From assembly GCA_046351235.1 (NCBI GenBank), contig JAXLYV010000005.1, positions 424,904 through 488,903 on the forward strand: a stretch of DNA of 64,000 nucleotides. Reading direction: 5' to 3'. Numbering within the stretch: position 1 is the first letter of the stretch; every line of letters begins with the position of its first letter. Positions 20,313 to 31,100 of this stretch are shown here, piece after piece. This stretch comes from JBBSAT01 sp046351235 (lineage in GTDB: Bacteria; Myxococcota_A; Polyangia; Polyangiales; Sandaracinaceae). The position numbers were made by a program, and so were the translations under genes. The notes beneath the pieces were generated by a model. That model did not search any database and was not told where the DNA came from. It worked only from the letters and a program-made list of their open reading frames with translations.

Positions 20313-21803
20313 ATGAGCGAGCGCACGACCGAGCGCGTCCCGCGCGAAGAAGCGCTCGCCACGGTGGGCTCCGCGCTCACCGCGGTCGGGCTCGCGGTGT
20401 GGATGGCGGGGCCCATGGGCGAGCTCTGTCTCGACGACGGCTACATCCACCTCGCGTACGCGACGAGCCTGCGGCGCGGGGAAGGGCTCTCCTACAACCC
20501 GCACGACTGGGAGCTCGGGGCGACGAGCCCGCTCTGGGTGCTCGTGCTCGCGCTCTCGCCGGCGGTCAGCGTCTTCTGGGCGAAGGCGATCGGGATCGCG
20601 CTGCACGGGGCGAGCGCGGGCGTGACCACGCGGGTGGCCTCCGCGCTCCTCCCCGACGCGAGGCCTCGCGCGCGCGCCCTCGGCGGGCTCGTCGCGGGCC
20701 TGCTCATCGCGAGCCATCCCTTGCTGCTGCAGGGCGCCATCAGCGGCATGGAGATCTCGCTCACCGTCGTGCTCTTGGCCGGATGCGCGCTCGCGACGAT
20801 CCGCGAGCGCTGGCCGTGGGCGATCGCGCTCGGTGCGCTCGGCGTGCTGGCGCGGCCCGAGGCGGCGGCCTTCGCGGTGGCGCTGACGCTCGTCGCGACG
20901 GCGCGTGCTCGCGAGCGCCGTGCGGTGGCGCCGGCGCTCGGCGCGCTGATCGGCACGGGGCTGCTCGTGGCCTACTGCCTCGCGGCCGGCGGGCAGCCGA
21001 TGCCGAACACGTTCTACGTGAAGGCCCGCGCCACGCTCGGCGCGAGCCTCGAGTACCTCTCGCTCCGCGTCGCGCCGACCGAGGCCTGGCTGATCACGGG
21101 CCTCGGCCTGCTGCTTCTCGGCTACCTGTGCGCGCAGGAGCTCCACGCGCGTCGCCGGCTCGTGCCGGGGCTCGCGCTCGCCTGGCTCGGCTGCGTGGTG
21201 GCGATCGCGGTCTCGCGCCGGCTCGAGACCGAGGTGGACTTCTATTTCCTGCGCTACTTCGCAATCGTCGCGTTCGTACCGCCGGCACTTCTCGGCGTGG
21301 CCGTCGCGCGCCATCCGCGCGGCGCCTTCGCGCTCGTACCGGCGCTGATCCTGCTCGCGGTGCTCGTGCCCGAGCGCCGAGCGCTCGCGCGGGCGCAGGA
21401 AGAGGACATACGCCTGCTCAACCACGAGCCCGCGCGCGAGATCGCCGAGACCTTTCCACCCGACGCGCGCGTGCTCGTGGAAGGCGCCGGCGCGATCCGG
21501 TTCTTCACGCCGCGCTCGATGACGATCATCGACGTCATCGGCCTGAACGATCGGCGGATCGCTCGCACGCCGCGCGCGCAGTGGGCGTGTGCGCTCCTCG
21601 CGCGCAGTCCCACGCACGCGGCGCTCCCCAGCATGCTCGTTCCGCGTGTGATGGCCGTGTTCCGGATGTCGCCGATCTCGAGCCATCGCGATCGGGCCTT
21701 CAGCCAGGTGCTGCCGCCGATCGAGCTCTCGCTCGATCTGTTTCGAGTGCTCGCGCCGCAGCCCGAGGCCCTCGAGCGTTGCCAGCGGGCGCTCCTGGAT
21801 TGA
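20313..21803 (+). CDS. Polytopic membrane GT-C-type glycosyltransferase
   Basis: A 496-aa protein with about ten hydrophobic helices. The first extracytoplasmic loop holds the GT-C signature: LCLDDGYIHLAYATSLRRGE then GLSYNP and GATSPLWVLVLA, like AftB/ArnT-type enzymes where the DD or DE pair binds the metal and lipid-linked sugar. Helices lie near residues 12-35, 78-100, 125-145, 180-200, 210-230, 255-275, 290-310 and 325-345. A soluble C-terminal periplasmic domain of about 140 residues includes IRFFTPRSMTIIDVIGLNDR. The enzyme should transfer a sugar from a polyprenyl phosphate donor to an envelope acceptor; donor and acceptor are unknown. No other sugar genes flank it, so the pathway cannot be read from context. 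Confidence 0.78.
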   Translation: MSERTTERVPREEALATVGSALTAVGLAVWMAGPMGELCLDDGYIHLAYATSLRRGEGLSYNPHDWELGATSPLWVLVLALSPAVSVFWAKAIGIALHGASAGVTTRVASALLPDARPRARALGGLVAGLLIASHPLLLQGAISGMEISLTVVLLAGCALATIRERWPWAIALGALGVLARPEAAAFAVALTLVATARARERRAVAPALGALIGTGLLVAYCLAAGGQPMPNTFYVKARATLGASLEYLSLRVAPTEAWLITGLGLLLLGYLCAQELHARRRLVPGLALAWLGCVVAIAVSRRLETEVDFYFLRYFAIVAFVPPALLGVAVARHPRGAFALVPALILLAVLVPERRALARAQEEDIRLLNHEPAREIAETFPPDARVLVEGAGAIRFFTPRSMTIIDVIGLNDRRIARTPRAQWACALLARSPTHAALPSMLVPRVMAVFRMSPISSHRDRAFSQVLPPIELSLDLFRVLAPQPEALERCQRALLD

Positions 21804-21835
21804 GCTCCCGGCGGCCGACTTCCGACGAAGCGCGA

Positions 21836-23071
<1,236 letters not shown>

Positions 23072-23107
23072 TGCTGCCTCCGTCCGAGAGACGCGGAGCA
23101 TAGCCGA

Positions 23108-23175
23108 TGCACGGGTCGCTTCGATCGGGCCCGTCGCTGCGCGCGTCCCGTGCAGCGGAATGCACGCTCCGTGCA
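23108..23175. promoter_or_regulatory. TGCACG half-site cluster between divergent genes
   Basis: Four copies of TGCACG or its complement occur within 68 bp: TGCACGGG (23108-23115), CCCGTGCA (23147-23154), TGCACG (23161-23166) and CGTGCA (23170-23175). The last two form a 6-3-6 inverted repeat; the first two form an 8-bp inverted repeat. Placed between the thiolase and the small membrane protein starts, they look like operators for one regulator. That is inference. Confidence 0.45.
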
Positions 23176-23241
23176 TCGGACGACACGGGCCGCCGATTTC
23201 CCGCGAGAATTGGGTGGCGCGCGTGCTGCTTGCTCCGCGGC

Positions 23242-23838
23242 ATGGGACATCGCGCTTCGCTCGTGGGGCTCCTCGCGCTCTTTCTCCTCTCCCCCGCGCT
23301 CGCGCGCGCACAGGTCGAGGCCGAGCCCGAGCAAGACGAGGACGCGCTCATCGAGCAGGACCGCGTGCTCTCGGGGCGCTGGCTCACGCTCAGCGGGCAC
23401 GAGCCCGGGATCGCCGCGTTCCGGCAAGAGCTCCACGACCTCGACTACCGCTTGCGCGGTCGACGGAGGCCCGCCGATCTGCGCGGTCCCGGGATCGGGC
23501 TCATCGTTCCCGGTGCCCTCGGTCTCGTGGCCGGGCTGGGCCTCGTGCTCGCCGGTCTCTTGCAGCAGGGCGCACACGGGGTGGCCTGTGGGGTCGGCTC
23601 GCTGCCAGGGGGTGGCGGCTGCGGCAGCGGCCCCGACGACGGCCTCTACATCGCGGGGGGCGTGTCGATGGGCGTCGGCCTGCTCTCGCTCGCGATCGGT
23701 CTCGCCGTCGCCTTCGCGGGAAGCAGCGAGCGCCGCGCCTTCGCGCGACGTGACGAGATGCGCGAGGAGCTGCGCGCGTGGGTCAGCGTGACCCCCGTGC
23801 CGAGCGGCGGGGCCGTGATGCTCGGCGTTCCGTTCTGA
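23242..23838 (+). CDS. Exported two-TM protein, 198 aa
   Basis: The protein begins at ATG 23242 with MGHRASLVGLLALFLLSPALARAQ, a Sec signal cleaved after ARAQ. An acidic, helical section (VEAEPEQDEDALIEQDRVL) follows. Two hydrophobic helices lie near residues 88-110 (GLIVPGALGLVAGLGLVLAG) and 138-165 (GGVSMGVGLLSLAIGLAVAF), separated by a Gly/Cys-rich loop. A short tail follows. Two-TM proteins of this layout are common beside envelope genes in Myxococcota but have no named function. The upstream ORF extension from 23107 lies in the half-site cluster and is unlikely to be translated. It is convergent with the ECF module 2 genes. Confidence 0.7.
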   Translation: MGHRASLVGLLALFLLSPALARAQVEAEPEQDEDALIEQDRVLSGRWLTLSGHEPGIAAFRQELHDLDYRLRGRRRPADLRGPGIGLIVPGALGLVAGLGLVLAGLLQQGAHGVACGVGSLPGGGGCGSGPDDGLYIAGGVSMGVGLLSLAIGLAVAFAGSSERRAFARRDEMREELRAWVSVTPVPSGGAVMLGVPF

Positions 23839-23851
23839 GCGCGTCGAGATC

Positions 23852-23866
23852 CGTCGCGATGCGACG
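23852..23866. terminator. Small hairpin between convergent genes
   Basis: CGTCGC-GAT-GCGACG at 23852-23866 is a 6-bp stem with a 3-nt loop in the 42-bp gap between the two-TM protein gene and the partner gene of ECF module 2. It has no T tract, so it is only a possible bidirectional terminator. Confidence 0.35.
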
Positions 23867-23880
23867 TGGGGTGCCGCTCG

Positions 23881-24732
23881 CTACGGCTCCGTGGGCTCGT
23901 GGCTCCAGCAGTCGGCGGCGCGGACGTCGGCGGCATGGATGGAGCCGGGGAACGCATCGAGGTACGAGGCCGCCTCGCGGTGCGCGCGGTCGGTCTCGCC
24001 GAGCTCGCAGAGGGTGGAGATGCGCAGGGCGAGGCGCTCCTCGCGGAGCTCGCCGCTCGGGAAGCGGCTCGCGTGCTCTTGCAGGAGCTGCATCGCGGTG
24101 GCGCCGTCATGGCGCTGCAGCGCGACGCGCGCGCGCGCGAGGAGCATCGTCTCGACGACGGCGGGATCCACCTCGGGGCTCGGCGCGACCTCCGGCGCGG
24201 GCGCCGCCGCGGTCGGAGTGGGGCGTCGCGGCAACGGGCTCGCTGCGATCGGCGCAGGCGCCGGCTCGATCACGGGCGCCGCGCTCGGCGCTTCTTCCGG
24301 CGGCGCGGGCTCGGCGACCGGCGCGCTCGGCGGCGCGCTCGTGACGGCGTGCGTCTCGCTCGGCTCGGCGATCTCGCTCGGAGCCGCTCTCTCTTCGTCG
24401 CCCGACGCCGGCGTCGCGCTCGGCGTGCGTGAAACGGCCACCACGCCGACCACCGAGGCGATCGCGATCGCGGCGACCACCGCCTTGGCCCCGAGGCCCA
24501 TGCCGACCGCCGCGCCGCCGACGCCGGTCGCGCTCGCCGCGGTCGCCGCCGTCCCGCCCGCGGCGGCCTGCGCACCGGCCGCCGTTCCCGTCGTCACCGC
24601 GCTCGTCGCGATCGCGCCGAGCACCGCGCGCTTCAGGCGCGAGCGCTGCGCCTCGCTCGGCTCGAGCGCGGGCACGGCCGCGTCGATCAGCGAGCGGTCG
24701 ATCGGATGGTCCTCTTCTTCGTGGCCGCTCAT
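23881..24732 (-). CDS. Single-TM partner of ECF sigma factor (module 2)
   Basis: A 283-aa protein read from ATG 24732 (MSGHEEEDHP), overlapping the sigma stop by 4 nt (ATGA); GGAGG lies 5 nt upstream. Residues 1-35 form a charged cytoplasmic part. Long Ala/Thr/Gly-rich hydrophobic stretches follow (about 38-95, including VGMGLGAKAVVAAIAIASVVGVVAV), giving at least one TM. A Pro/Ala/Glu-rich linker leads to a helical tail from about residue 190 (VETMLLARARVALQRHDGATAM, then LREERLALRISTLCELGETDRA). The tail resembles that of the module 1 partner, down to the order of its helices. No zinc anti-sigma motif is present. An anti-sigma role is inferred from coupling. It ends 42 bp from a convergent gene. 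Confidence 0.8.
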   Translation of the reverse strand: MSGHEEEDHPIDRSLIDAAVPALEPSEAQRSRLKRAVLGAIATSAVTTGTAAGAQAAAGGTAATAASATGVGGAAVGMGLGAKAVVAAIAIASVVGVVAVSRTPSATPASGDEERAAPSEIAEPSETHAVTSAPPSAPVAEPAPPEEAPSAAPVIEPAPAPIAASPLPRRPTPTAAAPAPEVAPSPEVDPAVVETMLLARARVALQRHDGATAMQLLQEHASRFPSGELREERLALRISTLCELGETDRAHREAASYLDAFPGSIHAADVRAADCWSHEPTEP

Positions 24733-25316
24733 GCGTGCCTCCATTCGTCGCGGGCCCGGAGGCGCGCGAGGTGTTTCTCGTAGTCGCGGCGCGCCAGCCG
24801 CAGGCGCGAGTAGATCGTGCTGGTGTTCTCGCCGAGCGCCTGCGCGATCTCGGGCACCGGCAGCTGCTCGATCTCGGCGAGCACGAAGACCGTGCGCTGG
24901 TCCTCGTCCATCGCGTCGAGGATCTTGCCGAGCAGGACGGCGGCCTCGCGACGCGCCGCTTGCTCGTGCGGCCCCGTCTCGCGCTCGTCCTTCACGTCTT
25001 CCGGCAGCTCGTCGAGCCCGCCCTTGCGGCGATGGCGGCGGCGATGCGTCGAGACGACGCGCACGAGGATCTTCATGAGCCACGTGCGCACCTGCGCGCG
25101 CCCTTCGAACTCGGGCAGGCGACGGTGCACGACCACGAATACGTCCTGCAGCACGTCGTCGACGGCGTGCTCGGGAATGCCGAGCGCGCGCGCGCTCCGC
25201 CACAACGCGTCCACGTGCTGCTCGTAGACGGTGGCGAAGTCGGGCACCGGGACGCGCGGTCGCGTCTCCACCGGCACCTCCGGGCTGCTCTCCCGGACAC
25301 TCACCTCACCCCACAT
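24729..25316 (-). CDS. RNA polymerase ECF-type sigma factor (module 2)
   Basis: A 195-aa factor with an extra N-terminal lead of about 25 residues (MWGEVSVRESSPEVPVETRP). Region 2 covers about 28-95: YEQHVDALWRSARALGIP, AVDDVLQDVFVVVHRRLP and VRTWLMKILVRVVSTHRRRH. A short acidic linker follows, then region 4 at about 125-190: LDAMDEDQRTVFVLAEIE with IAQALGENTSTIYSRLRLAR as the helix-turn-helix. It is the paralogue of the factor at 6967-7494. The stop overlaps the partner start by 4 nt. The 79 bp upstream separate it from the envelope gene that ends at 25396 and contain two GTGAC repeats. The signal sensed is unknown. Confidence 0.88.
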   Translation of the reverse strand: MWGEVSVRESSPEVPVETRPRVPVPDFATVYEQHVDALWRSARALGIPEHAVDDVLQDVFVVVHRRLPEFEGRAQVRTWLMKILVRVVSTHRRRHRRKGGLDELPEDVKDERETGPHEQAARREAAVLLGKILDAMDEDQRTVFVLAEIEQLPVPEIAQALGENTSTIYSRLRLARRDYEKHLARLRARDEWRHA

Positions 25317-25395
25317 TCGCTACGCCTCCGCACCCGACGGAAGTGACAGTGACCGGGGTGGCGCGGCTCCATCATGGAATCGCTGGGACGATTCT

Positions 25396-26478
25396 TCAGG
25401 GGACGCGCGCGATCAAGCCGAGGCCGAAGACCGTGGCGACGTCGTTCGCGCGAAACACGGGCGTGGTGGAGATGCCGGTGAGCACGAAGCTCGGGCGGAG
25501 CGTCGGGAAGTCGAGCTCGCCGAAGAGCACGACGCCGAGCTCGCGCAGGAAGAAGACGCGCGCTTCGGCGCCGATCGCGACGTCGACCGAGAGGGCGGTG
25601 CCTGCGCCGGGATGCACGACGCCGTAGCCGCGGCCCCACGTGGCGCCGACGTCGATGGCGACCGCGGGGACGAGCTCGACGGGCGCGAGCTCGAAGGCGT
25701 ACGCCACGCGGAAGCGCCCCTGCGCGAGGCCGAAGTCGCCGCCGCGCGTGCTCGTGGTCTGCGCGCGCGACTCGGCGAGCACGGTGGCGCCGAGCGAGAG
25801 CTCCACACCCTCGATGCGCACGCCGGCGAGCACGAGGCCGCCGAAAGTCGGCTGGGGAAGAAGCCCCGCGCTGCCCACGAAGAGCGCCTCGGCGACGAAG
25901 GAGATCGCGGGAGGCGGGGACGGCGGGGAAGAAGAGGAAGCGGCAGAAGGCGGGCTCTGATCCGCGAGATGGGGCGGTGGCTCCTCGTCTCGAATCGGGA
26001 TCGCGGGCTCGGTGACGACGTCGGCCTCGGTCTCGACCTCGGCCTCGGTCTCGACCTGACTCTCGGTCTCGCCGGGGTCCACGGCTTCCGGTGTCCCCTC
26101 GGCCTGGGCCTGGACGGCGCGCTCGGCGGCCGTGGGGTCGATCACCATCGCGATCACCAGCGCCACGGTGCTCGAGAGCGCGTCGCACGATCGCCCGTGC
26201 AGCGTCCGGATCGCGCTCGATCCGTCGCGCACGATCTCGACGCGCGCCTCGAGGCTCGGCTCGGCGCCGGCGATCGTGACGCGCGCCGTCACGCCCGCGC
26301 TCGGCGCCCGCACCAGCGCGCCGACGCGCCGCTCGAGCTCGCCTTCGTCGGGGCAGTCGGGGGGCGCGGCCTCGAGCGTCACGACGTGAGAGGTCTCGGC
26401 CCCCTGCGCGGCCACGGGCGACGACGCGAGCGCGATCCCGAGCGCGACCGCGGTCGCGAGCGTGCGTACGAGCCCCAT
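25396..26478 (-). CDS. Exported protein with beta-rich C-terminal domain (module 2)
   Basis: About 360 aa starting at ATG 26478 (MGLVRTLATAVALGIALASS), with signal cleavage near PVAAQ; ATG 26493 would add MFAWE. Residues to about 120 form a small alpha/beta domain with Cys in DCPDEGELERRV and RSCDAL. A Glu/Val/Thr repeat linker (ETESQVETEAEVETEADVV-like) and a Pro/Ser run come next. The last 165 residues alternate strands rich in Gly, Phe and Val (FVAEALFVGSAGLL, LELSLGATVL-type, DVGATWGRGYGVVHPG, ARVFFLREL), ending in GLIARVP, which fits a membrane barrel or beta sandwich. It is upstream of the sigma gene on the same strand and may be in one operon with it or be its target. Confidence 0.7.
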   Translation of the reverse strand: MGLVRTLATAVALGIALASSPVAAQGAETSHVVTLEAAPPDCPDEGELERRVGALVRAPSAGVTARVTIAGAEPSLEARVEIVRDGSSAIRTLHGRSCDALSSTVALVIAMVIDPTAAERAVQAQAEGTPEAVDPGETESQVETEAEVETEADVVTEPAIPIRDEEPPPHLADQSPPSAASSSSPPSPPPAISFVAEALFVGSAGLLPQPTFGGLVLAGVRIEGVELSLGATVLAESRAQTTSTRGGDFGLAQGRFRVAYAFELAPVELVPAVAIDVGATWGRGYGVVHPGAGTALSVDVAIGAEARVFFLRELGVVLFGELDFPTLRPSFVLTGISTTPVFRANDVATVFGLGLIARVP

Positions 26479-26654
26479 TTCCCACGCGAACATGCCAGGC
26501 GGCGCCCATCGAGGCGAGCGTGGGAAGAGTCGCCCGCATCTTTTCGTGATGGGCCCGCCCGTGACCGGTGACTGATCCGAACGACGGTGGGTGCACGGGA
26601 CGCGGGGGGATGCCGCGCGCTCTCGGCCTCGCCATGCTTCGGAGGCTTTCGATC

Positions 26655-28061
26655 ATGACCTTCTCGCAAAAGACGCGATGTACCTCTCTCGCGGCCTCGA
26701 GCCGCTGGGCTCTCGTGCTCACGCTCGCGTGGCCCGTCCTGCTCGGCGCGCGCGGCTGTGAGCCCGATCCGGTGCCGATCGGCGGCGACGAGTGCGACCC
26801 CTCGGCCTGCGGGCCCGAGCTCGGGCTGCCCACGATCATGTGCTCCGACGGCTCGACCGGCGGCAACACCGGCCGCTGCATCGCGCAGGGCGATCCGACG
26901 ACGTGCAGCTGGGAGGTGCGCCAGTGCCCACCGGTCGCGTGCACGCCGATGGACTGCGGCCCCATCCCGCCCGTCGTCCCCGGCACGATCGTCTCGTGCG
27001 AGCGCGTCGCCGACGGCACCTGCCAGTGGGTCGGCCAGACGAACCCGACGTGCGACGATCCGATGGCGTGCGGCCCGCTCCCCGGGATCGGTTCCTGGGT
27101 GTGCGCGGACGGCTCGCCCGGCGGCTTCACGGGTCAGTGCGTGGCCTCGCCCGACGGGACCTGTGGCTGGGAGATCCGCGCGTGTGATCCCGTGAGCGAG
27201 TGCACGCTCGCGGACTGCGGCCCGATGCCCGGCTCGCCCGCGATCCTCTGCGCCGACGGCTCCGTCGGCGGCAACACCGGTCGCTGCCTGCGCGACGCGA
27301 TGGGCAACTGCGGCTGGGAGCAGCGCTCGTGCCCGACCGATCCGACCGTCTGCGACGGCATCACCGGACACGCGTGCGCGATGGGCGAGGTCTGCATCCA
27401 CGCGGCCGGCACGTGCGGCGCGGCCGACGCGGGCGGCAGCTGCATCGTGCCGCCTCAGGCGTGCACCGAGGAGTGGGCGCCGGTCTGCGGCTGCGACGGC
27501 CACACCTACTCGAACGCGTGCCACGCGTTCGGTAGCGGCGTGTCGATCGATCACGACGGGGAGTGCGGCGGCTCCACGACGGCGTGCGGCGGCCTCGGCG
27601 GCTTCGGCTGCCCCATGGGCCAGTACTGCGACTACGCGATCGACGCGAGCGGCGTCGCGTGTGGCGCGGCCGACGGTACCGGTCAGTGCCGCGACATGCC
27701 GACGGCGTGTCAGGAGATCTACGCGCCGGTCTGCGGCTGCGACGGCCAGACCTACGACAACGCGTGCACGGCAGCGGGCGCGGGCGTGAGCGTTGCGCAC
27801 GACGGCACGTGTGCCTCGGGCGGCGGCAGCTGCGGCGGTTTCTTGGGCGGCACGTGCCCGTCGGGTGAGTTCTGCAACATCCCGGTCGACCACGCGGGCG
27901 TCTCGTGCGGTGCGGCCGATCAGCCGGGCCAGTGCACGCCGATCCCGCTCGCGTGCCCCGACGTCGTGGCGCCGGTCTGTGGCTGCAACGGCGTCACGTA
28001 CTTCAACGCCTGCGAGGCCGCGGCCGGCGGCGTGAGCGTGTCGCACGAAGGCGCCTGCTGA
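26655..28061 (+). CDS. Secreted Cys-rich protein with three Kazal-type domains
   Basis: A 468-aa exported protein. MTFSQKTRCTSLAASSRWAL leads to a hydrophobic signal ending near LGARGC, possibly a lipoprotein. It is built of two sets of repeats. The N-terminal half holds about four CGP units (ECDPSACGPELGLP, TPMDCGPIPPVVP, DDPMACGPLPGIG, TLADCGPMPGSP), three of them with a GRC or GQC and a GNCGW-type ending. The C-terminal half has three Kazal-type inhibitor domains, each with PVCGCDGxTYxNAC or PVCGCNGVTYFNAC and a preceding CGAADxxGxC segment. Kazal domains inhibit serine proteases. Start ATG 26655 has GGAGG at 26641-26645; upstream frames are poor. It ends before a strong bidirectional terminator. 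Confidence 0.85.
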   Translation: MTFSQKTRCTSLAASSRWALVLTLAWPVLLGARGCEPDPVPIGGDECDPSACGPELGLPTIMCSDGSTGGNTGRCIAQGDPTTCSWEVRQCPPVACTPMDCGPIPPVVPGTIVSCERVADGTCQWVGQTNPTCDDPMACGPLPGIGSWVCADGSPGGFTGQCVASPDGTCGWEIRACDPVSECTLADCGPMPGSPAILCADGSVGGNTGRCLRDAMGNCGWEQRSCPTDPTVCDGITGHACAMGEVCIHAAGTCGAADAGGSCIVPPQACTEEWAPVCGCDGHTYSNACHAFGSGVSIDHDGECGGSTTACGGLGGFGCPMGQYCDYAIDASGVACGAADGTGQCRDMPTACQEIYAPVCGCDGQTYDNACTAAGAGVSVAHDGTCASGGGSCGGFLGGTCPSGEFCNIPVDHAGVSCGAADQPGQCTPIPLACPDVVAPVCGCNGVTYFNACEAAAGGVSVSHEGAC

Positions 28062-28081
28062 GCGCGCGAGCGCCCGCGAGA

Positions 28082-28129
28082 GGAAAGAGAGCGGACGCTG
28101 CCTCGTGCGGCGCCCGCTCTCTGCTTTCC
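28082..28129. terminator. Bidirectional terminator
   Basis: GGAAAG (28082-28087) pairs with CTTTCC (28124-28129), and AGAGCGG (28088-28094) with CCGCTCT (28114-28120), leaving a GC-rich loop. It lies in the 74-bp gap between the Kazal gene and the convergent giant gene, and can serve either. Confidence 0.75.
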
Positions 28130-28135
28130 GTCACC

Positions 28136-31100
28136 TCAGGACGAGGCCTCGAGCAGTCGCGTGAGCGCGGCGATGGGGTCGCGCACGGATCGATCGACGC
28201 TCAGGGCGTGCGCCGCGACGATCACGGCGGCTCGCTCGCGATGCACCGCGGTCGAGGCCGCGAGCGCGAGCAGCTCGCTGTCGCCCGCGAGGCTGAGCTC
28301 GCCGTCCTCCAGCACGACGAGAGGCGCGCTCCGCTCGGGCGCGACCACGACCGGCGCGTCACGCCCGGCCTCCGAGAGTCGGGCGTGCGCGCGCACCGAG
28401 AGCGGCGCGACCGGCCCGCTCGCGATCGACGCGCTCGCCGTGAGCGCGACCTTCGCCGCCGACACCGAGGCCTTCTTCTTCGGCTTCGCCCGCGGCTTCT
28501 CGTCGCTCTTCTTCGGCGTCTTCTTCTCTGCGGCAGGAGCCGGCGGCTCCGGAGTCGCCCGCGGCGGTGGCGGTGGCGGGATCGAGCCATCCGCACGGCG
28601 CACACCGAGCGCGAGCGCGAGCGCATCCGAGCGCGAGAGCAGGCGCGATCCGAGCGCGAGGACGAGGCGCTGCGCCGCGAGCGAGCCGTCGACGACGAAG
28701 AGCGGATGGCGTGCGAGCGCCGCGTGCTGGTCGTCCTCGTCGGGGGCGAGCGCCACCACCGTCGAAGACTTGCCGAGCACGTCCACCAGCTCGCCGACCG
28801 TCGCGAGCCCGCGCCGCCCGAAGGGGAGGGCGATGTCCCGGCGGATCTCGGGGGCACGGCCGAAGCCGAGCGATGCGCCGTGCACCACGTGCGCGAGATC
28901 GAGATCGGCATCGAGGCTCGCGCGGGCGCCGAGGCGCTCGGTGAGACGCGCGAGCAACGCGACGTAGGCGTGGCGCGCCACCACGTCGAGGCTCGTCGCC
29001 GCCTGCTGCGCGTCGTCGCCGTAGAGCACGACCGTGCCGACGAGCGGCACGTCCTCGGGGTCGCGCTTGGGTGCCGTCGCGCGCAGCGTCCGTAGCGGTG
29101 CGCGGTCGGGATCGTCCACGTCGCGATCGACGACCACCACGCCCTCGTCTTCCGCGAGGTCGATGGAGCCGAGCGAGAGCCTTCCGCGGATCGCTCGCGT
29201 CTTGGGGATCGGCATCGCGCCGCTCGCCTCCGCGTCGAGCACGAAGACCGGCATCGGAGTGCGCGGCGTGGGGATCGACTCCATCACGAGCTCTTCGCCG
29301 AGCGAGACGACGAGCGCCTGGATCGCCGTGAGCGCCGCGTTGCGCTCGGCGCCGCTGAACGTGCGGTTCGGTCGCAGCGCCGGCGAGCGCACGCGCGCCA
29401 GCACCGGGAGGGCGCCCGGGGGCTCCGTCGTGCCGAGGAGCTGCTCCCCCAGCGCGAGCACCAGCGCGCGCTCGTCCGCGTGAGCGGGCGCGAGCGCCGC
29501 GACCATCACCTCGCCCTCGCGCGCGCGAGAGACCGTCCGCGTGGCGAGCGCCCACGCGCGCTCCTCGCCCTCGAGCGCGACCGAGGTCATCGGCGGCCTG
29601 GCGCGGTTCGCGCGCGCCTCGCGATCGAGCTCCAGCTCCTCCTTCGCGTCCACGACGCGGATCGCGCGACCGAGCGCGCGCGCGTGGGCCTCCGAGAGGC
29701 GCAGCGCGATGCGCTCCGGATCGAGCGGCACGAGCGTGCAGCTCGGGTCGCGCACGACCCAGAGCGCGCCGAAGCGCTCGACCTGACGGCGCAGATCGTC
29801 GAACGAGGCGCGCGCGCCGGCGGTGGTCGGGAACAAGCGCACGCCGCCGAGCCGCTCGAGGTGCGTCTTGCCGCCGAGCAGGGCTGCATCGCGCTGGGCC
29901 TCGAGCGCCCACTCGGGCGCGGCGTCGAGCGCGTTCTCGTCGGTGAGCCGCCGCAGGAGCTGCGCGAGCACGAGCGTGAGCGCGCGCTCGACCTCGTCGC
30001 GTCGCGCGCCGAGCCCGCGTCGGCCGCTGATGACGGGCGAGGCGACTGCGGCCTCGAACGAGGGCACGAGCTCGAAGCGCTCTTCGCGCTGGGGGCGCCC
30101 GGCGTCGAAGAAGCGCACCAGCGAGGGCGCCTCGCGCACGAGACCGATCGTCCCGATGCCGAGCACCTTGCGCACGAGGGCCGGATCGCTGGTGCTCTCC
30201 GCGAGCTCCTCGATCGGGCGCGCGAGCGAGGGCTCGTGCCCTCTGCGCAGCGCGGGCCGCTCGACGAGCCCGCGGGCGGCGCGTCGGGCGGCGTGGAGCG
30301 CGCGCACGTCGTCGGTGACGTCGACGAGCGTCGCGCCGGCGATCGTCTCGAGCAGCGCTCGTCGCTCGTCGCCTTCCTCCCACGACAGGATGGGCAGCGG
30401 CCGGTCGAGGGGCGTCGGTGTCTCGTCCTCGGTGGGGTCGAGCGCTGCGATCGCGTCCGTCACGTAGGCGAGATCCTCGTCGCGCGTGGCGTCCTCGATC
30501 GAGACCGGCGGGCCGCGATCGGTGGCGAGCGTCGGTAGCGCGGCGAGCGTGCGCATCATCGCGCCGACCTCGCCGCGCCGGCGCCCTCCACCCACGAGGC
30601 GCCGTACGAGGAGGGTCACGGCCTCGTCGCCGAAGAGCGATGCGGGACGCTCGCGGACGACGAGGGCCGCGAGCTGGCGCGCGCTCGAGAGCAGCGCCCC
30701 GCGCACGCGAGGCACGCCGAGCGCCGAGTGCAGCTTCTCGGCGCGCTCGTCGAGCAAGCGCGGCTCGACGTCGACCTTCGCCGCGAGGTGCGGCGGGAGC
30801 TCGTCGTCCTCGAGCTCCACGAACGCGCGCCGCCCCACGAGGATCGCGACGTGCGACGCGTTCCGGCTCGGGCGAAAGCCGAGCACGCCCGTGAGGCCGT
30901 CGCCCAGCACGCGCACCGTCGGGGTCGCGCCCCACGGATCGAGGCTCTGCTCCGGCCCGCGCGCGATCCGCGCGAGCTTCGTGTCGCGCTGGTGCTGCGC
31001 GATCGCGCTCTCGATCCTCTGCGTCGCGTCCGTCGTGCCCGCCCCGCCGACGAGCGCCGCGAGCCCCTCCGCTTCTTCGCGCGAGCCGTCGAGCGCGATG

